Notes under the pieces: generated by a model
Told to the model about the DNA's origin: nothing
Database searches by the model: none
Seen by the model: only the letters and a program-made list of their open reading frames with translations
In this document: one piece after another, positions 54,559 through 63,383 of the stretch
Position numbering within the stretch: position 1 is the stretch's first letter
Layout: every line of letters starts with the position of its first letter
Origin: Bacteroidaceae bacterium
GTDB taxonomy: Bacteria > Bacteroidota > Bacteroidia > Bacteroidales > Bacteroidaceae
Direction of reading: 5' to 3'
Assembly (NCBI GenBank): GCA_017503065.1
Contig: JAFVTT010000007.1
Location: 12,922-76,921 of the forward strand
DNA length: 64,000 nt
Made by a program: the position numbers and the translations under genes

Positions 54559-55947
54559 CTACAACACCCTCTTCACCATCCCGAAGAACCTGTACGGCAT
54601 GTACCTGAAGGGCAGGTCCAGCCATGTTGGCGTCGTCACCACTGCCCTCTGGTGCGAGAACACCAGGAACGACTCCTTGCCGTGATACGAGGACATGCCC
54701 GAATGTCCCACACCGCCGAAGGGCAGGTTCTCGTTGGCAATGTGCATGATGGTGTCGTTTATGCAGGCACCGCCCGACGAGGTGTGGCGCAGAACCTTGC
54801 CGATGTTGCCCCTGTCCTCCCCGAAGTAGTATAGCGCCAGGGGCTTCTCCCTCCTGTTCACAAAGGCTATCGCCTCGTCCGTGGTGTTGAAGGTGAGCAA
54901 TGGGAACAGAGGGCCGAAAATCTCCTCCTGCATGATGGGGCTGTCCTCCCTCACGCCGTCCAGCACCGTGGGATGGATGTAGCGCTCCTCGCGGTCGTAG
55001 GTGCCACCTATGCGCACGTTGCCGTCCTTCAGGTAGCCCGTCAGACGGTCAAACGCCTTGTCGCTGACTATGCGCACAAAGTGCTTCGCCTCCTGCGGGT
55101 TCTTGCCCAGCAGGTGCTCGAACTCCTTTCTGAGCGCCTCTATCAGACGCTCCTTCACCCCGGCATGCACCAGCAGATAGTCGGGCGCTATGCACGTCTG
55201 TCCGGCATTCAGGCTCTTGCCCCATGCTATGCGGCGTGCCGCCATGGGGATGTCGGCATCCCTGTCCACTATGCACGGGCTCTTGCCCCCCAGTTCCAGC
55301 ACCACCGGAGTCAGGTGCTCCGAGGCGGCACGCATCACCCTGCGGCCAAGGTCGGGACTTCCCGTAAAGAAGATCATGTCGTACCTCTCCTCCAGCAGGG
55401 CGGTGTTCACCTCCCTGTTGCCCTGCACCACGGCAACGTATTCCGGGGCGAAGGTCTCCCTGATCATCTCCTCCATCACCCTGGACACGCGGGGCACGTA
55501 GGGCGAAGGCTTCAGCACCGCCGTGCAACCGGCCGAGATGGCACCCACCAAGGGGTTCAGCAGCAGTTGCACGGGATAGTTCCACGGCGCTATTATCAGC
55601 GAGCAACCCAGCGGTTCCTGTATCACCTTGCTTCTGGAGGGAAACATCTTCAGCGGTGTGCACACCCTCCTGGGCGCCGCCCACCTGCCCAGGTGCACGA
55701 TGTGGTTCTTCACCTCGCCCAGCACAATGCTCAGTTCCGTCAGGTATGCCTCTTCGTAACTCTTGTGCAGGTCCTGCCACAGGGCATCCGCCAGGCGCCC
55801 CTCCCACTTGTGCAGGGCACGCTCCAGCGCACGGAGGTTCTCCCTCCGGAACTCCAGGTCCAGCGTCCTGCCGCTACGGAAGAACTCCCTCTGCGCCTCC
55901 ACTATCCTCCTAATCTCCTCCCTGGGTGTATTCTCCATTGTCCTCAT
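54559..55947 (-). CDS. Aldehyde dehydrogenase
   Basis: A 462-aa ALDH-superfamily enzyme of the class 3 type (no N-terminal extension). The catalytic Cys is in NAGQTCIAPDYLLV, the general base Glu in LELGGKSPC, and the cofactor region in IAPWNYPVQLLLNPLVGAI and FFTGSPDLGRRV. It oxidises aldehydes with NAD(P)+; the substrate is unknown, but this type often acts on medium- or long-chain aldehydes. Its start codon overlaps the SDR stop by 4 bp (ATGA), so the two are coupled and may act in one pathway. Confidence 0.92.
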   Translation of the reverse strand: MRTMENTPREEIRRIVEAQREFFRSGRTLDLEFRRENLRALERALHKWEGRLADALWQDLHKSYEEAYLTELSIVLGEVKNHIVHLGRWAAPRRVCTPLKMFPSRSKVIQEPLGCSLIIAPWNYPVQLLLNPLVGAISAGCTAVLKPSPYVPRVSRVMEEMIRETFAPEYVAVVQGNREVNTALLEERYDMIFFTGSPDLGRRVMRAASEHLTPVVLELGGKSPCIVDRDADIPMAARRIAWGKSLNAGQTCIAPDYLLVHAGVKERLIEALRKEFEHLLGKNPQEAKHFVRIVSDKAFDRLTGYLKDGNVRIGGTYDREERYIHPTVLDGVREDSPIMQEEIFGPLFPLLTFNTTDEAIAFVNRREKPLALYYFGEDRGNIGKVLRHTSSGGACINDTIMHIANENLPFGGVGHSGMSSYHGKESFLVFSHQRAVVTTPTWLDLPFRYMPYRFFGMVKRVL

Positions 55948-56768
55948 TTTCTTCTTCCGGTGAAATTGTCCATAGTGTGGTATATGCCCAGCGTTTCGCC
56001 CACCAGCCAGTCAAACACCCTCATGGGCAGGATGCCCTGCAACAGGCGCATCACGTGGTAGGCCATGGGAATCCAGGGCATCAGCATCAGGAACATCCTG
56101 TCGCCCTCTATGGCCTTGATTATCTGTCTGGAGACTTTTTCGGGTTTCAGCAGGGGGAACACCCTCGACTCCACACCGTCAAACATGCCCGTCGTTATGT
56201 AGTAAGGTGCAATGGTGGTTATGCGCACCCTGCTCCCCATCTCCTGCAACTCTATCCTCACCGAATCCGACCATCCCACGGCCGCCCACTTGCTGGCGGC
56301 ATACACGCTCATCTTGGGGTTGGAGAGCATGCCCCCAGCCGAAGCAATGGTGCAGATGTGTCCCTCGTTGCGCCGTATCATGTCCGGAAGCATCTGCCGT
56401 GCCACATACATGGGTGCTATGGCATTCACCGCCATCGTGCGGTCAATCTCCTCCTCCGTGCACTGGTCGAAGGTCTTGTTGCTGGTTATTATGCCGGCGC
56501 AGTTTATCAGTATGTCCACGTCTCCCACCTCCTTCTTCACCTTGGCATAGCACTCCGCCACCGCCTCGTGCCTGGACACGTCCACGCGGTATCCGTGCAC
56601 CGTGCCCTTCCTGCCCAGTTCCTGCACCGTAGCATCTATGTTCTCCTGGTTTATGTCCCATATCACCAGGGCGGCCGCACCCTTCTCCAGAGCCGTCTCG
56701 CCCATCAGCCGGCCGATGCCCGATGCACCGCCCGTTATCAGTACTCTTTTACCTTTAATCTTTGACAT
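55944..56768 (-). CDS. Short-chain dehydrogenase/reductase
   Basis: A 274-aa SDR with the cofactor motif TGGASGIGRLMGE (TGxxxGIG), the NCAG motif (ILINCAGIITSN), and the catalytic YAASK (SVYAASKWAAVG). The C-terminus has a hydrophobic segment (MFLMLMPWIPMAYHVM), as in membrane-associated SDRs that act on lipids or retinol-like compounds. It is coupled to the aldehyde dehydrogenase, suggesting alcohol-to-acid or reverse conversion of a lipid aldehyde (inference). Confidence 0.9.
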   Translation of the reverse strand: MSKIKGKRVLITGGASGIGRLMGETALEKGAAALVIWDINQENIDATVQELGRKGTVHGYRVDVSRHEAVAECYAKVKKEVGDVDILINCAGIITSNKTFDQCTEEEIDRTMAVNAIAPMYVARQMLPDMIRRNEGHICTIASAGGMLSNPKMSVYAASKWAAVGWSDSVRIELQEMGSRVRITTIAPYYITTGMFDGVESRVFPLLKPEKVSRQIIKAIEGDRMFLMLMPWIPMAYHVMRLLQGILPMRVFDWLVGETLGIYHTMDNFTGRRK

Positions 56769-56813
56769 ATCTTTTTTACCTTTTCTACGTCAGTTCTTCA
56801 ATGAAATCGGGTG

Positions 56814-56847
56814 CAAAGGTACGTCAATTATTGCATGTAACGACAAA
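56814..56847 (-). promoter_or_regulatory. Promoter of the SDR-ALDH unit
   Basis: Minus strand TTTG (56847-56844), 22 bp, TACCTTTG (56821-56814), about 45 bp upstream of the SDR start. Confidence 0.6.
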
Positions 56848-57391
56848 AAGTGTGCAGAAAAGTGTGTAAAATGGACAAAAACGCACCATTGCTGTGCGGT
56901 GAGCGAGTTTTCCGTTTTCCGATTTCCGTTTTCCGTTTACCTTGCTTCCGTTCTTGCGAATATGTCATGAAAATTCATGAAAAATCAGGCATGCCACAGT
57001 GTTTGTTTTAGAGAACCCAGTAGGTGTTTTTCTCTTCGCCAACCATGATTTCTCCATATTTTTGAGCATGATTTTCTAAAAAAATGCCCCAAATTGACCT
57101 GTTTTTACCATATATCTGCCGTATAGCCTTCTCTAAGACACCCCGATGTCTCATGCAAGTCGTCCCGACGCTTCGCCCCCGTCGTCCCGATGACTCGCCC
57201 TTGTTGTCCCGAGGCCCTGACCGAAGCCACCCGTCTTCTCAATTTCCCCATTCTGAGAATAGGATATTTGTACGACAAAGGATTTCATGGCATAAATAAG
57301 CAATTCTCAGAAGGTCAGTTGTCTGTATTTTTGTTGCTCTCCCATGTCTTTGCCTGTTGTGCCGTATTGCTTGCGGTTGGAAAGAGCAATA
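56848..57391. other. Non-coding region between the SDR promoter and the tracrRNA
   Basis: It holds a 7-bp array (H6, 56908-56935: TTTTCCG, TTTTCCG, ATTTCCG, TTTTCCG), about 190 bp with nothing recognised, a 22-bp-period array (57126-57213), and a 10-bp inverted repeat TTCTGAGAAT/ATTCTCAGAA (57251-57260 and 57303-57312). I see no supportable gene; a 73-aa ORF at 57190-57411 overlaps the array and the tracrRNA terminator and is not believed. Confidence 0.5.
57126..57213. repeat. 22-bp-period array E (beside the CRISPR locus)
   Basis: Units start at 57126, 57148, 57170 and 57192, each ending in the pattern GTCCCGAN or CCCCGAT. The sequence differs from arrays A-D but the period is the same. Confidence 0.8.
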
Positions 57392-57473
57392 ATAAAAAAT
57401 GCCCCCGATAAAGGACGAGGGCAACCTAATGTTTTCACAACGGAATAATCCTTATTGTGAATTGCTTCGAATT
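57392..57473 (-). ncRNA. tracrRNA of the type II-C CRISPR system
   Basis: Predicted from sequence. A -7 box TAACTTTG (57486-57479, minus) is followed by an anti-repeat (57474-57454) that pairs with the 5' part of the CRISPR repeat (GTTGTGAATTGCTTTCGAATT) over about 20 bp with one bulged base. Downstream is a second small stem region and a terminator: GCCCTCG (57422-57416) pairs with CGGGGGC (57407-57401), loop 8 nt, then a T-rich tail (57400-57391). The RNA is about 80 nt and points away from cas9. It should pair with each crRNA and load it into Cas9. Confidence 0.87.
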
Positions 57474-57496
57474 GATTGCAAAGTTAATGAATTTTA

Positions 57497-57536
57497 TTGA
57501 ATGTGTAGCATTTGCCACAATATTTTTGTATTTTTG
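57497..57536 (+). promoter_or_regulatory. Promoter of cas9
   Basis: TTG (57497-57499), 21 bp, TATTTTTG (57521-57528); a second TATTTTTG directly follows (57529-57536). It lies next to the tracrRNA promoter, so the two diverge from a shared ~50-bp region. Confidence 0.6.
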
Positions 57537-57574
57537 TGGGGTAAAAACAAGACATTGCACTAAAAGACCGAATT

Positions 57575-60500
57575 ATGAAAAGGATATTGGGACTTGATTT
57601 GGGTACTACTAGTATAGGATGGGCATTGGTTGATGAGGCTGAATGTCCGGAAGAACGTTCCTCTATAATAAGGTTGGGTGTTCGTGTAAATCCCCTGACT
57701 ACAGACGAATCGCAGAATTTTGAAAAGGGAAAGGCAATAGAGACGAATGCCGCTCGTCGTGACAAACGCAGTGCACGTCGTAATCTGCAACGATATAAGT
57801 TAAGGCGTTCTGCTTTGACATCCTTGTTGAAGGAGCATGGATTTATAGCGGACGATACAATATTGTCGGAGCAGGGCAATGCTTCTACATTTGAAACATA
57901 TCGTTTGCGTGCAAAGGCCGTTACAGAGGAAATTTCCTTGGAGCAGTTTGCTCGTGTGCTTTTGATGATAAATAAAAAGCGTGGTTATAAGAGCAGTCGC
58001 AAAGCCAAAGGAGAAGAAGACGGCAAACTTATAAATGGGATGGATGTGGCTAAACGTCTGTATGATGAAAACATAACTCCTGGGCAACTTTGTCTGGAAT
58101 TGTTGGAATCTGGCAAAAAGGCTCTTCCTGACTTCTATCGCTCGGACTTGGAAAATGAGTTTGACAGAATATGGTCGTGCCAGTCTCTGTTTTATCCGGA
58201 TATGCTGACAGATGCTTTAAGGGAGGAGCTTTATGGCAAGAATACTACGCAGACGAATGCCATCATAGGTAAGTATTTCCAATGGGTAGAAGTGGAACGG
58301 ATTTGGAACGAGCTTGACGCGAGGAATGAAGATAAGGAAGTGTTACATCAGTATAAGGGTGAGGCAAGAACAACCAAGGGCATAGAGCAGAAGAAAGAAA
58401 ACTATCTCTGGCGTGCCATGGCCTTGTCGGAAAAACTCCATCCAGAGAAGTTGGCTGTTGTCATAAAGGAAATCAACAAGGAACTTAATTCTGCCAGTGG
58501 TTATCTGGGGGCAATTAGTGACAGGAGCAAACACCTGTTCTTTAATCACCTGACAGTAGGACAGGCCCTGATGCAGACATTGCAGGAAAATCCTAATGCA
58601 AGCCTGAAGAACAAGGTGTATTATCGTCAGGATTATCTTGACGAGTTTGAGACATTATGGGAGAACCAAGCAAAATATCATCCGGAACTCACCCCTGAAC
58701 TGAAGCAAGAAATTCGCGATGTAGTCATATTCTATCAGCGCCGTCTTAAGAGTCAGAAGTCGCTGATAAGCATTTGTGAGTTTGAGAGAAAAGAGCAGGT
58801 GGTGGAGATTGATGGTAAAAAGAAGACAATCCTTACAGGAAGTCGCGTCATACCACGTACCTCGCCTCTTTTTCAAGAGTTCAAGATATGGCAGACTCTC
58901 AACAATTTGGAAATACGCCTTTCGGATACTAAGGGAAAGAAAAAGAAGAAGGTGCTAAACGAACCAACTTTGTTCGATGATATTTTTACTCCTAAGGAAG
59001 AGTTGGAATTCAATGGGCGGAGAGAACTGACCATTGAGGAAAAACAACTTCTGGCAGAAGAACTTTCCGTAAGAGAAAGTATGACCAAGGTACAGGTTCT
59101 GAAGACATTGTTCGGGACTTCAACCGGCATGGATTTGAATTATGAAAAGGTCAGCGGACATGAGACGGGTGCGGCATTGTACAAGGCATTCGGTGCCATG
59201 CTGGATTTGTCGGGACATGAACCCATAGACTTTACCTGTTCTGCATCAGAAATCAAGCAACAAGTAAGGGCTGTCTTTGATGCTTTGGGGTGGAATACCG
59301 ATGTGTTGGATATTGAAATGGATATATCTGAAGGTTCTCGTTTGCATCTGCAACCCTTCTACAATCTCTGGCATTTGCTTTATTCTTTTGAAGGGGATAG
59401 TTCTCGTACAGGTGATGAGAACCTGTTGGAGAAAATATCTGCAATCCTTAATTGCGACAAGGACTATGCCCAATTACTTGCCAATGTTTCTTTGGCCAGT
59501 GACTATGGCAGCCTTAGTGCCAAGGCAATCAAAAAGATATTGCCATACATGAAGGAAGGCAACCGCTATGATGAGGCTTGTGGTTTGGCCGGATATAGAC
59601 ATTCTGCCTCTTCTTTGACAAAGGAAGAGATTGAGGCAAAGGAACTTTTGGATAAACTGGAGATTCTTCCCAAAAACTCTCTGCGTAATCCTGTTGTGGA
59701 GAAGATTTTGAATCAGATGGTCAATGTGGTTAACGAAATAATCGCCACGTATGGTCGTCCAGACGAGATTAGAGTGGAGTTGGCGCGAGAACTAAAAAAG
59801 AACCAGAAGGAGCGTGAGGCACTAACTAAGGCCATTGCATCTTCTACAAAGGAGCGTGAGGAAGTCAAAGAAATACTTGTTAAGGAATTCAACATTCCCA
59901 ACCCTACACGCAATGACATTCTACGTTATCGTCTTTACGAAGAATTAAAGCCCAATGGTTATCACACTCTGTACTCTAATAAATATATTGAGCGAGAAAA
60001 ACTCTTCTCCAAGGAAATTGACATAGAGCATATCATCCCCAAGGCACGTTTGTTTGACGATTCCTTCTCTAATAAGACATTGGAATATCGTAGTGTTAAT
60101 TTGGATAAAGGAAACAAAACGGCTTATGATTATGTGTCCGAAGCATACGGAGAAGAAGGTTTGCAACGTTACCTCAATACTTGTGAAAGTCTGTTTGCGA
60201 CACAACGTACCAAGTTGAGGAAACTCAAGATGACAGAGCGGGAAATCCCCGATGGCTTCATAGACCGTGACTTGCGTAATACCCAATATATCGCAAAGAA
60301 GGCATTGGCCATGTTGAACCAAATATGTCGTAGCGTAGTACCAACTACAGGTGCCGTTACCGACCAGTTGCGTCAGGATTGGGAATTGGTGGATGTGCTA
60401 AAGGAACTTAACTGGGGCAAATACGAAGCAGTAGGAAATGTGGAGTATTATACCAACCATGATGGACATCGTATTGGTAGGATCAAGGATTGGACAAAAC

Positions 60501-61879
60501 GCAATGACCATCGTCATCATGCGATGGACGCCTTGACGGTTGCTTTCACAAAACCTGTCTTTATACAGTATTTTAACCACAAAAATGCAAGTTTCCATGC
60601 AGATTCAAATGAGTATGCCATAAAGACGGCATACTTCAAGGATGGACGTGCCAGATCTCCAATACCATTAAGTGAACTGCGTTTGGAGGCCAAGAAGCAC
60701 CTCGGCAATATTCTTGTGTCAATAAAGGCCAAGAATAAGGTCGCTACACAGAATATAAATAAGGTAAGAACTAAGAACCGTGGTACAATTTCTAAAGTGC
60801 AATTGACGCCAAGGGGACAGTTACATCTTGAAACAGTATATGGAAGTCATCTTGAATATGTAACACGAGAAGAAAAGGTCAATGCGTCCTTCACTGAGGG
60901 CAAGATAATGTCTGTATGCACTCGTCGTTATAGAGAGGCCTTGTTGCAAAGGTTGTCTCAATTCGGAGGTGATGCCAAAAAAGCCTTTACGGGCAAGAAC
61001 TCGCTTGACAAGAATCCGATTTGGTTAGACGAAATGCACATAGAGTCTGTACCGCCCAAGGTAAAAACTGTTAGCCAAGAAAGATATTATACAGTACGCA
61101 AGCAGATAGCACCTGACCTAAAAATTGACAAGGTGGTGGATGTACGAATCAGGCAGGTATTGCAGGATAGGCTCATGGAATATGGTGGTGATGCCAAGAA
61201 GGCTTTCTCTAATCTTGATGAAAATCCCATTTGGTTGAATAAGGAGAAAGGGATAAGTATAAAGCGAGTAACCATCTATGGCATCAGCAACGCGCAGGCT
61301 TTGCATGATAAACGCGACAAGGATGGACGTCCCATACTCGGAAAAGACGGAAAGGCAATACCTGTTGACTATGTAAACACAGGCAACAACCATCATGTAG
61401 CCATATATCGTAAGCCTGTGCTTGACAAGAACGGCATGCATGCATATGATGATAATGCCCAACCTCTATATGAATTGGAAGAACGTGTAGTGTCTTTCTA
61501 TGAAGTGGTTGAGAGAGTCAATCAGGGTTTACCTGCTGTAGATAAAGCCTATCGGAGCGATGAGGGGTGGAAGTTCCTTTATTCGATGAAGCAAAATGAG
61601 TGCTTTGTATTTCCTGACCCACAAACAGGCTTTGACCCCAAGGAAGTGGATTTGACGGATCCTGATAATTATGCGTTGATAAGTCCGAATTTATTTAGGG
61701 TGCAGAAGGTGTCAACTAAAGATTACTGGTTCAGACATCATTTGGAAACAAACGTAGATGCAATTAAGGAACTACAAGGTATTACATGGAAGAGAATAAC
61801 TTCTTTATCAAGTATGCATACGATAGTTAAAGTTCGACTTGATCACCTTGGTAGAATCGTTCAAGTTGGGGAATACTAA
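57575..61879 (+). CDS. cas9: Type II-C CRISPR endonuclease Cas9
   Basis: A 1434-aa Cas9. RuvC-I is MKRILGLDLGTTSIGW (D8); an Arg-rich bridge helix follows (about 52-80, NAARRDKRSARRNLQRYKLRR). RuvC-II is EIRVELARELKKNQ (E735), the HNH nuclease has IDIEHIIPKARLFDDSFSNK with H819, N833 and N842, and RuvC-III is NDHRHHAMDALTVAF (H982, D985). All catalytic residues are present, so it should cut both strands of RNA-matched DNA. The C-terminal PAM-interacting part contains a duplicated segment: GGDAKKAF at 1131-1138 and again at 1204-1211. cas1 and cas2 follow; there is no csn2 or cas4, which fits subtype II-C. Confidence 0.98.
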   Translation: MKRILGLDLGTTSIGWALVDEAECPEERSSIIRLGVRVNPLTTDESQNFEKGKAIETNAARRDKRSARRNLQRYKLRRSALTSLLKEHGFIADDTILSEQGNASTFETYRLRAKAVTEEISLEQFARVLLMINKKRGYKSSRKAKGEEDGKLINGMDVAKRLYDENITPGQLCLELLESGKKALPDFYRSDLENEFDRIWSCQSLFYPDMLTDALREELYGKNTTQTNAIIGKYFQWVEVERIWNELDARNEDKEVLHQYKGEARTTKGIEQKKENYLWRAMALSEKLHPEKLAVVIKEINKELNSASGYLGAISDRSKHLFFNHLTVGQALMQTLQENPNASLKNKVYYRQDYLDEFETLWENQAKYHPELTPELKQEIRDVVIFYQRRLKSQKSLISICEFERKEQVVEIDGKKKTILTGSRVIPRTSPLFQEFKIWQTLNNLEIRLSDTKGKKKKKVLNEPTLFDDIFTPKEELEFNGRRELTIEEKQLLAEELSVRESMTKVQVLKTLFGTSTGMDLNYEKVSGHETGAALYKAFGAMLDLSGHEPIDFTCSASEIKQQVRAVFDALGWNTDVLDIEMDISEGSRLHLQPFYNLWHLLYSFEGDSSRTGDENLLEKISAILNCDKDYAQLLANVSLASDYGSLSAKAIKKILPYMKEGNRYDEACGLAGYRHSASSLTKEEIEAKELLDKLEILPKNSLRNPVVEKILNQMVNVVNEIIATYGRPDEIRVELARELKKNQKEREALTKAIASSTKEREEVKEILVKEFNIPNPTRNDILRYRLYEELKPNGYHTLYSNKYIEREKLFSKEIDIEHIIPKARLFDDSFSNKTLEYRSVNLDKGNKTAYDYVSEAYGEEGLQRYLNTCESLFATQRTKLRKLKMTEREIPDGFIDRDLRNTQYIAKKALAMLNQICRSVVPTTGAVTDQLRQDWELVDVLKELNWGKYEAVGNVEYYTNHDGHRIGRIKDWTKRNDHRHHAMDALTVAFTKPVFIQYFNHKNASFHADSNEYAIKTAYFKDGRARSPIPLSELRLEAKKHLGNILVSIKAKNKVATQNINKVRTKNRGTISKVQLTPRGQLHLETVYGSHLEYVTREEKVNASFTEGKIMSVCTRRYREALLQRLSQFGGDAKKAFTGKNSLDKNPIWLDEMHIESVPPKVKTVSQERYYTVRKQIAPDLKIDKVVDVRIRQVLQDRLMEYGGDAKKAFSNLDENPIWLNKEKGISIKRVTIYGISNAQALHDKRDKDGRPILGKDGKAIPVDYVNTGNNHHVAIYRKPVLDKNGMHAYDDNAQPLYELEERVVSFYEVVERVNQGLPAVDKAYRSDEGWKFLYSMKQNECFVFPDPQTGFDPKEVDLTDPDNYALISPNLFRVQKVSTKDYWFRHHLETNVDAIKELQGITWKRITSLSSMHTIVKVRLDHLGRIVQVGEY

Positions 61880-61891
61880 GCAAAGAAATGT

Positions 61892-61930
61892 ATTATGAGC
61901 CATTGCATTGCAGTGGCTCATAATCTTTTA
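61892..61930 (+). terminator. Hairpin between cas9 and cas1 (possible attenuator)
   Basis: ATTATGAGCCATTGC (61892-61906) pairs with GCAGTGGCTCATAAT (61910-61924): 15 bp with one wobble and a 3-nt loop, then CTTTTA. It lies 12 bp after the cas9 stop and 33 bp before the cas1 start. Confidence 0.7.
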
Positions 61931-61957
61931 TATAGGTTTCACTTAAAAGTAACGCTT

Positions 61958-62896
61958 ATGATTAAGAAAACCCTTTATTTCGGCAATCCTGCCTATCTCT
62001 CGTTAAAGAATGCCCAACTGGTAATCAAATTGCCCGAGGTAGAGAAGAACGACACTTTACCAGAATCGTTCAAGGTGCAGACGCAGGTAACCAAACCAAT
62101 TGAAGACATTGGGGTGGTAGTGCTCGATAATCAGCGTATCACCATAACAACGGGAGCAATGGAGGCTTTGCTTGCGAATAATTGTGCCATAATCACTTGC
62201 GACCAACGTAGTATGCCAGTTGGGTTGATGCTACCGCTTAGCGGCAATACCACCCAAAGCGAGCGTTTCCGCGACCAGATTGATGCTTCATTGCCATTGA
62301 AGAAGCAGTTATGGCAACAAACCATTCAGGCAAAGATAAGCAACCAGGCATCAGTTCTTGCAACGTGTAGAAAGGCAGAAGTGGGATGCTTGCGAGCATG
62401 GGCAAAGGACGTACGTAGTGGAGACCCAGATAATTTCGAAGGAAGGGCTGCAGCCTACTACTGGCGCAACTTGTTCGGGATGCACATTGAAAACTTTACC
62501 CGTGACCGTGAAGGAGTGCCGCCCAATAATGCCCTCAATTATGGATATGCCATTTTGCGTGCAATCGTAGCACGTGCTTTGGTGTCCAGTGGCATGCTAC
62601 CCACATTGGGCATACATCACCACAATAGATACAATGCTTATTGTCTCGCTGATGACATAATGGAACCTTATCGGCCATACGTGGATGAATATGTCTTCCA
62701 ACTAACGCAAAAACATGGATTGCCATCTGAAGATTTGTCAAAGGCATGGAAGGCAGAGTTGTTGCTAATTCCTACTTTAGATGTAGTTATAGGAGGCAGG
62801 AAGAGTCCGTTGATGGTTGGAGTTACTCAAACTACAGCATCTCTTTACAAGTGTTTCAGTGGAGAACTGCGCAAAGTCGCATACCCGGAGAGATAG
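61958..62896 (+). CDS. cas1: CRISPR-associated integrase Cas1 (type II)
   Basis: A 312-aa protein from ATG 61958 (MIKKTLYFGNPAYLSLKNAQL); the ORF continues upstream to 61895, but that start lies in the hairpin. The three metal ligands of Cas1 are visible: FEGRAAAYYWRNLFG (Glu), LGIHHHNRYN (His) and DDIMEPYRPYVD (Glu/Asp). With Cas2 it inserts new spacers. It is co-transcribed with cas2 (15-bp gap). Confidence 0.96.
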   Translation: MIKKTLYFGNPAYLSLKNAQLVIKLPEVEKNDTLPESFKVQTQVTKPIEDIGVVVLDNQRITITTGAMEALLANNCAIITCDQRSMPVGLMLPLSGNTTQSERFRDQIDASLPLKKQLWQQTIQAKISNQASVLATCRKAEVGCLRAWAKDVRSGDPDNFEGRAAAYYWRNLFGMHIENFTRDREGVPPNNALNYGYAILRAIVARALVSSGMLPTLGIHHHNRYNAYCLADDIMEPYRPYVDEYVFQLTQKHGLPSEDLSKAWKAELLLIPTLDVVIGGRKSPLMVGVTQTTASLYKCFSGELRKVAYPER

Positions 62897-62911
62897 AAAA
62901 AAGGAGGTAGT

Positions 62912-63244
62912 ATGGAACGTTTCAGTAAATATAGAGTTATGTGGGTACTTGTATTTTTTGACCTTCCAACTGAAACAAAACGTGATCAAAAAGCAGCCGC
63001 TAAGTTTCGCAAGGATTTGCAACGAGATGGTTTCACTATGTTTCAATTCTCCATTTACATCAGGCATTGTGCAAGTTGTGAAAATGCAGAGGCACATGTG
63101 CGCCGTGTAAAGACAATGTTGCCTGAATTCGGGAAAGTAGGTATAATGACAATAACGGACAAACAATTTGGAAGTATGCTTTTGTATCATGGACAAAAGA
63201 TGATGCCACATTTTGCAGATGGTGTTCAGTTAGAGCTGTTCTAA
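62912..63244 (+). CDS. cas2: CRISPR-associated protein Cas2
   Basis: A 110-aa ferredoxin-like protein ([24 protein letters not shown], with the conserved Asp of Cas2). It bridges two Cas1 dimers in the integration complex. A strong Shine-Dalgarno sequence AAGGAGG lies 6 bp before the ATG, which is unusual in Bacteroidetes. A hairpin (63270-63304) follows before the array. Confidence 0.95.
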   Translation: MERFSKYRVMWVLVFFDLPTETKRDQKAAAKFRKDLQRDGFTMFQFSIYIRHCASCENAEAHVRRVKTMLPEFGKVGIMTITDKQFGSMLLYHGQKMMPHFADGVQLELF

Positions 63245-63269
63245 TCCCCCCCTAAATGGAGTTAATGGA

Positions 63270-63304
63270 AATAGGATGGTGCTTTTCACGGCGACCATCC
63301 TATT
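63270..63304 (+). terminator. Hairpin terminator after cas2
   Basis: An 11-bp perfect stem AATAGGATGGT (63270-63280) / ACCATCCTATT (63294-63304) with a 13-nt loop; only a short T tail follows. Confidence 0.75.
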
Positions 63305-63383
63305 TGTAAGGCAAAAACCGAATGTTTTTTCTTTTCTAATATCTTGTGTAAACAATTGTCTTATAGATAGTTCTTGAGACTAT

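Noticed and set aside
6608..57213. The 22-bp arrays as CRISPR arrays
   Set aside because: Units are directly adjacent with no spacers and are too short; they are plain tandem repeats.
57190..57411. 73-aa ORF before the tracrRNA
   Set aside because: It runs through a 22-bp array and the tracrRNA terminator and shows no family; likely spurious.
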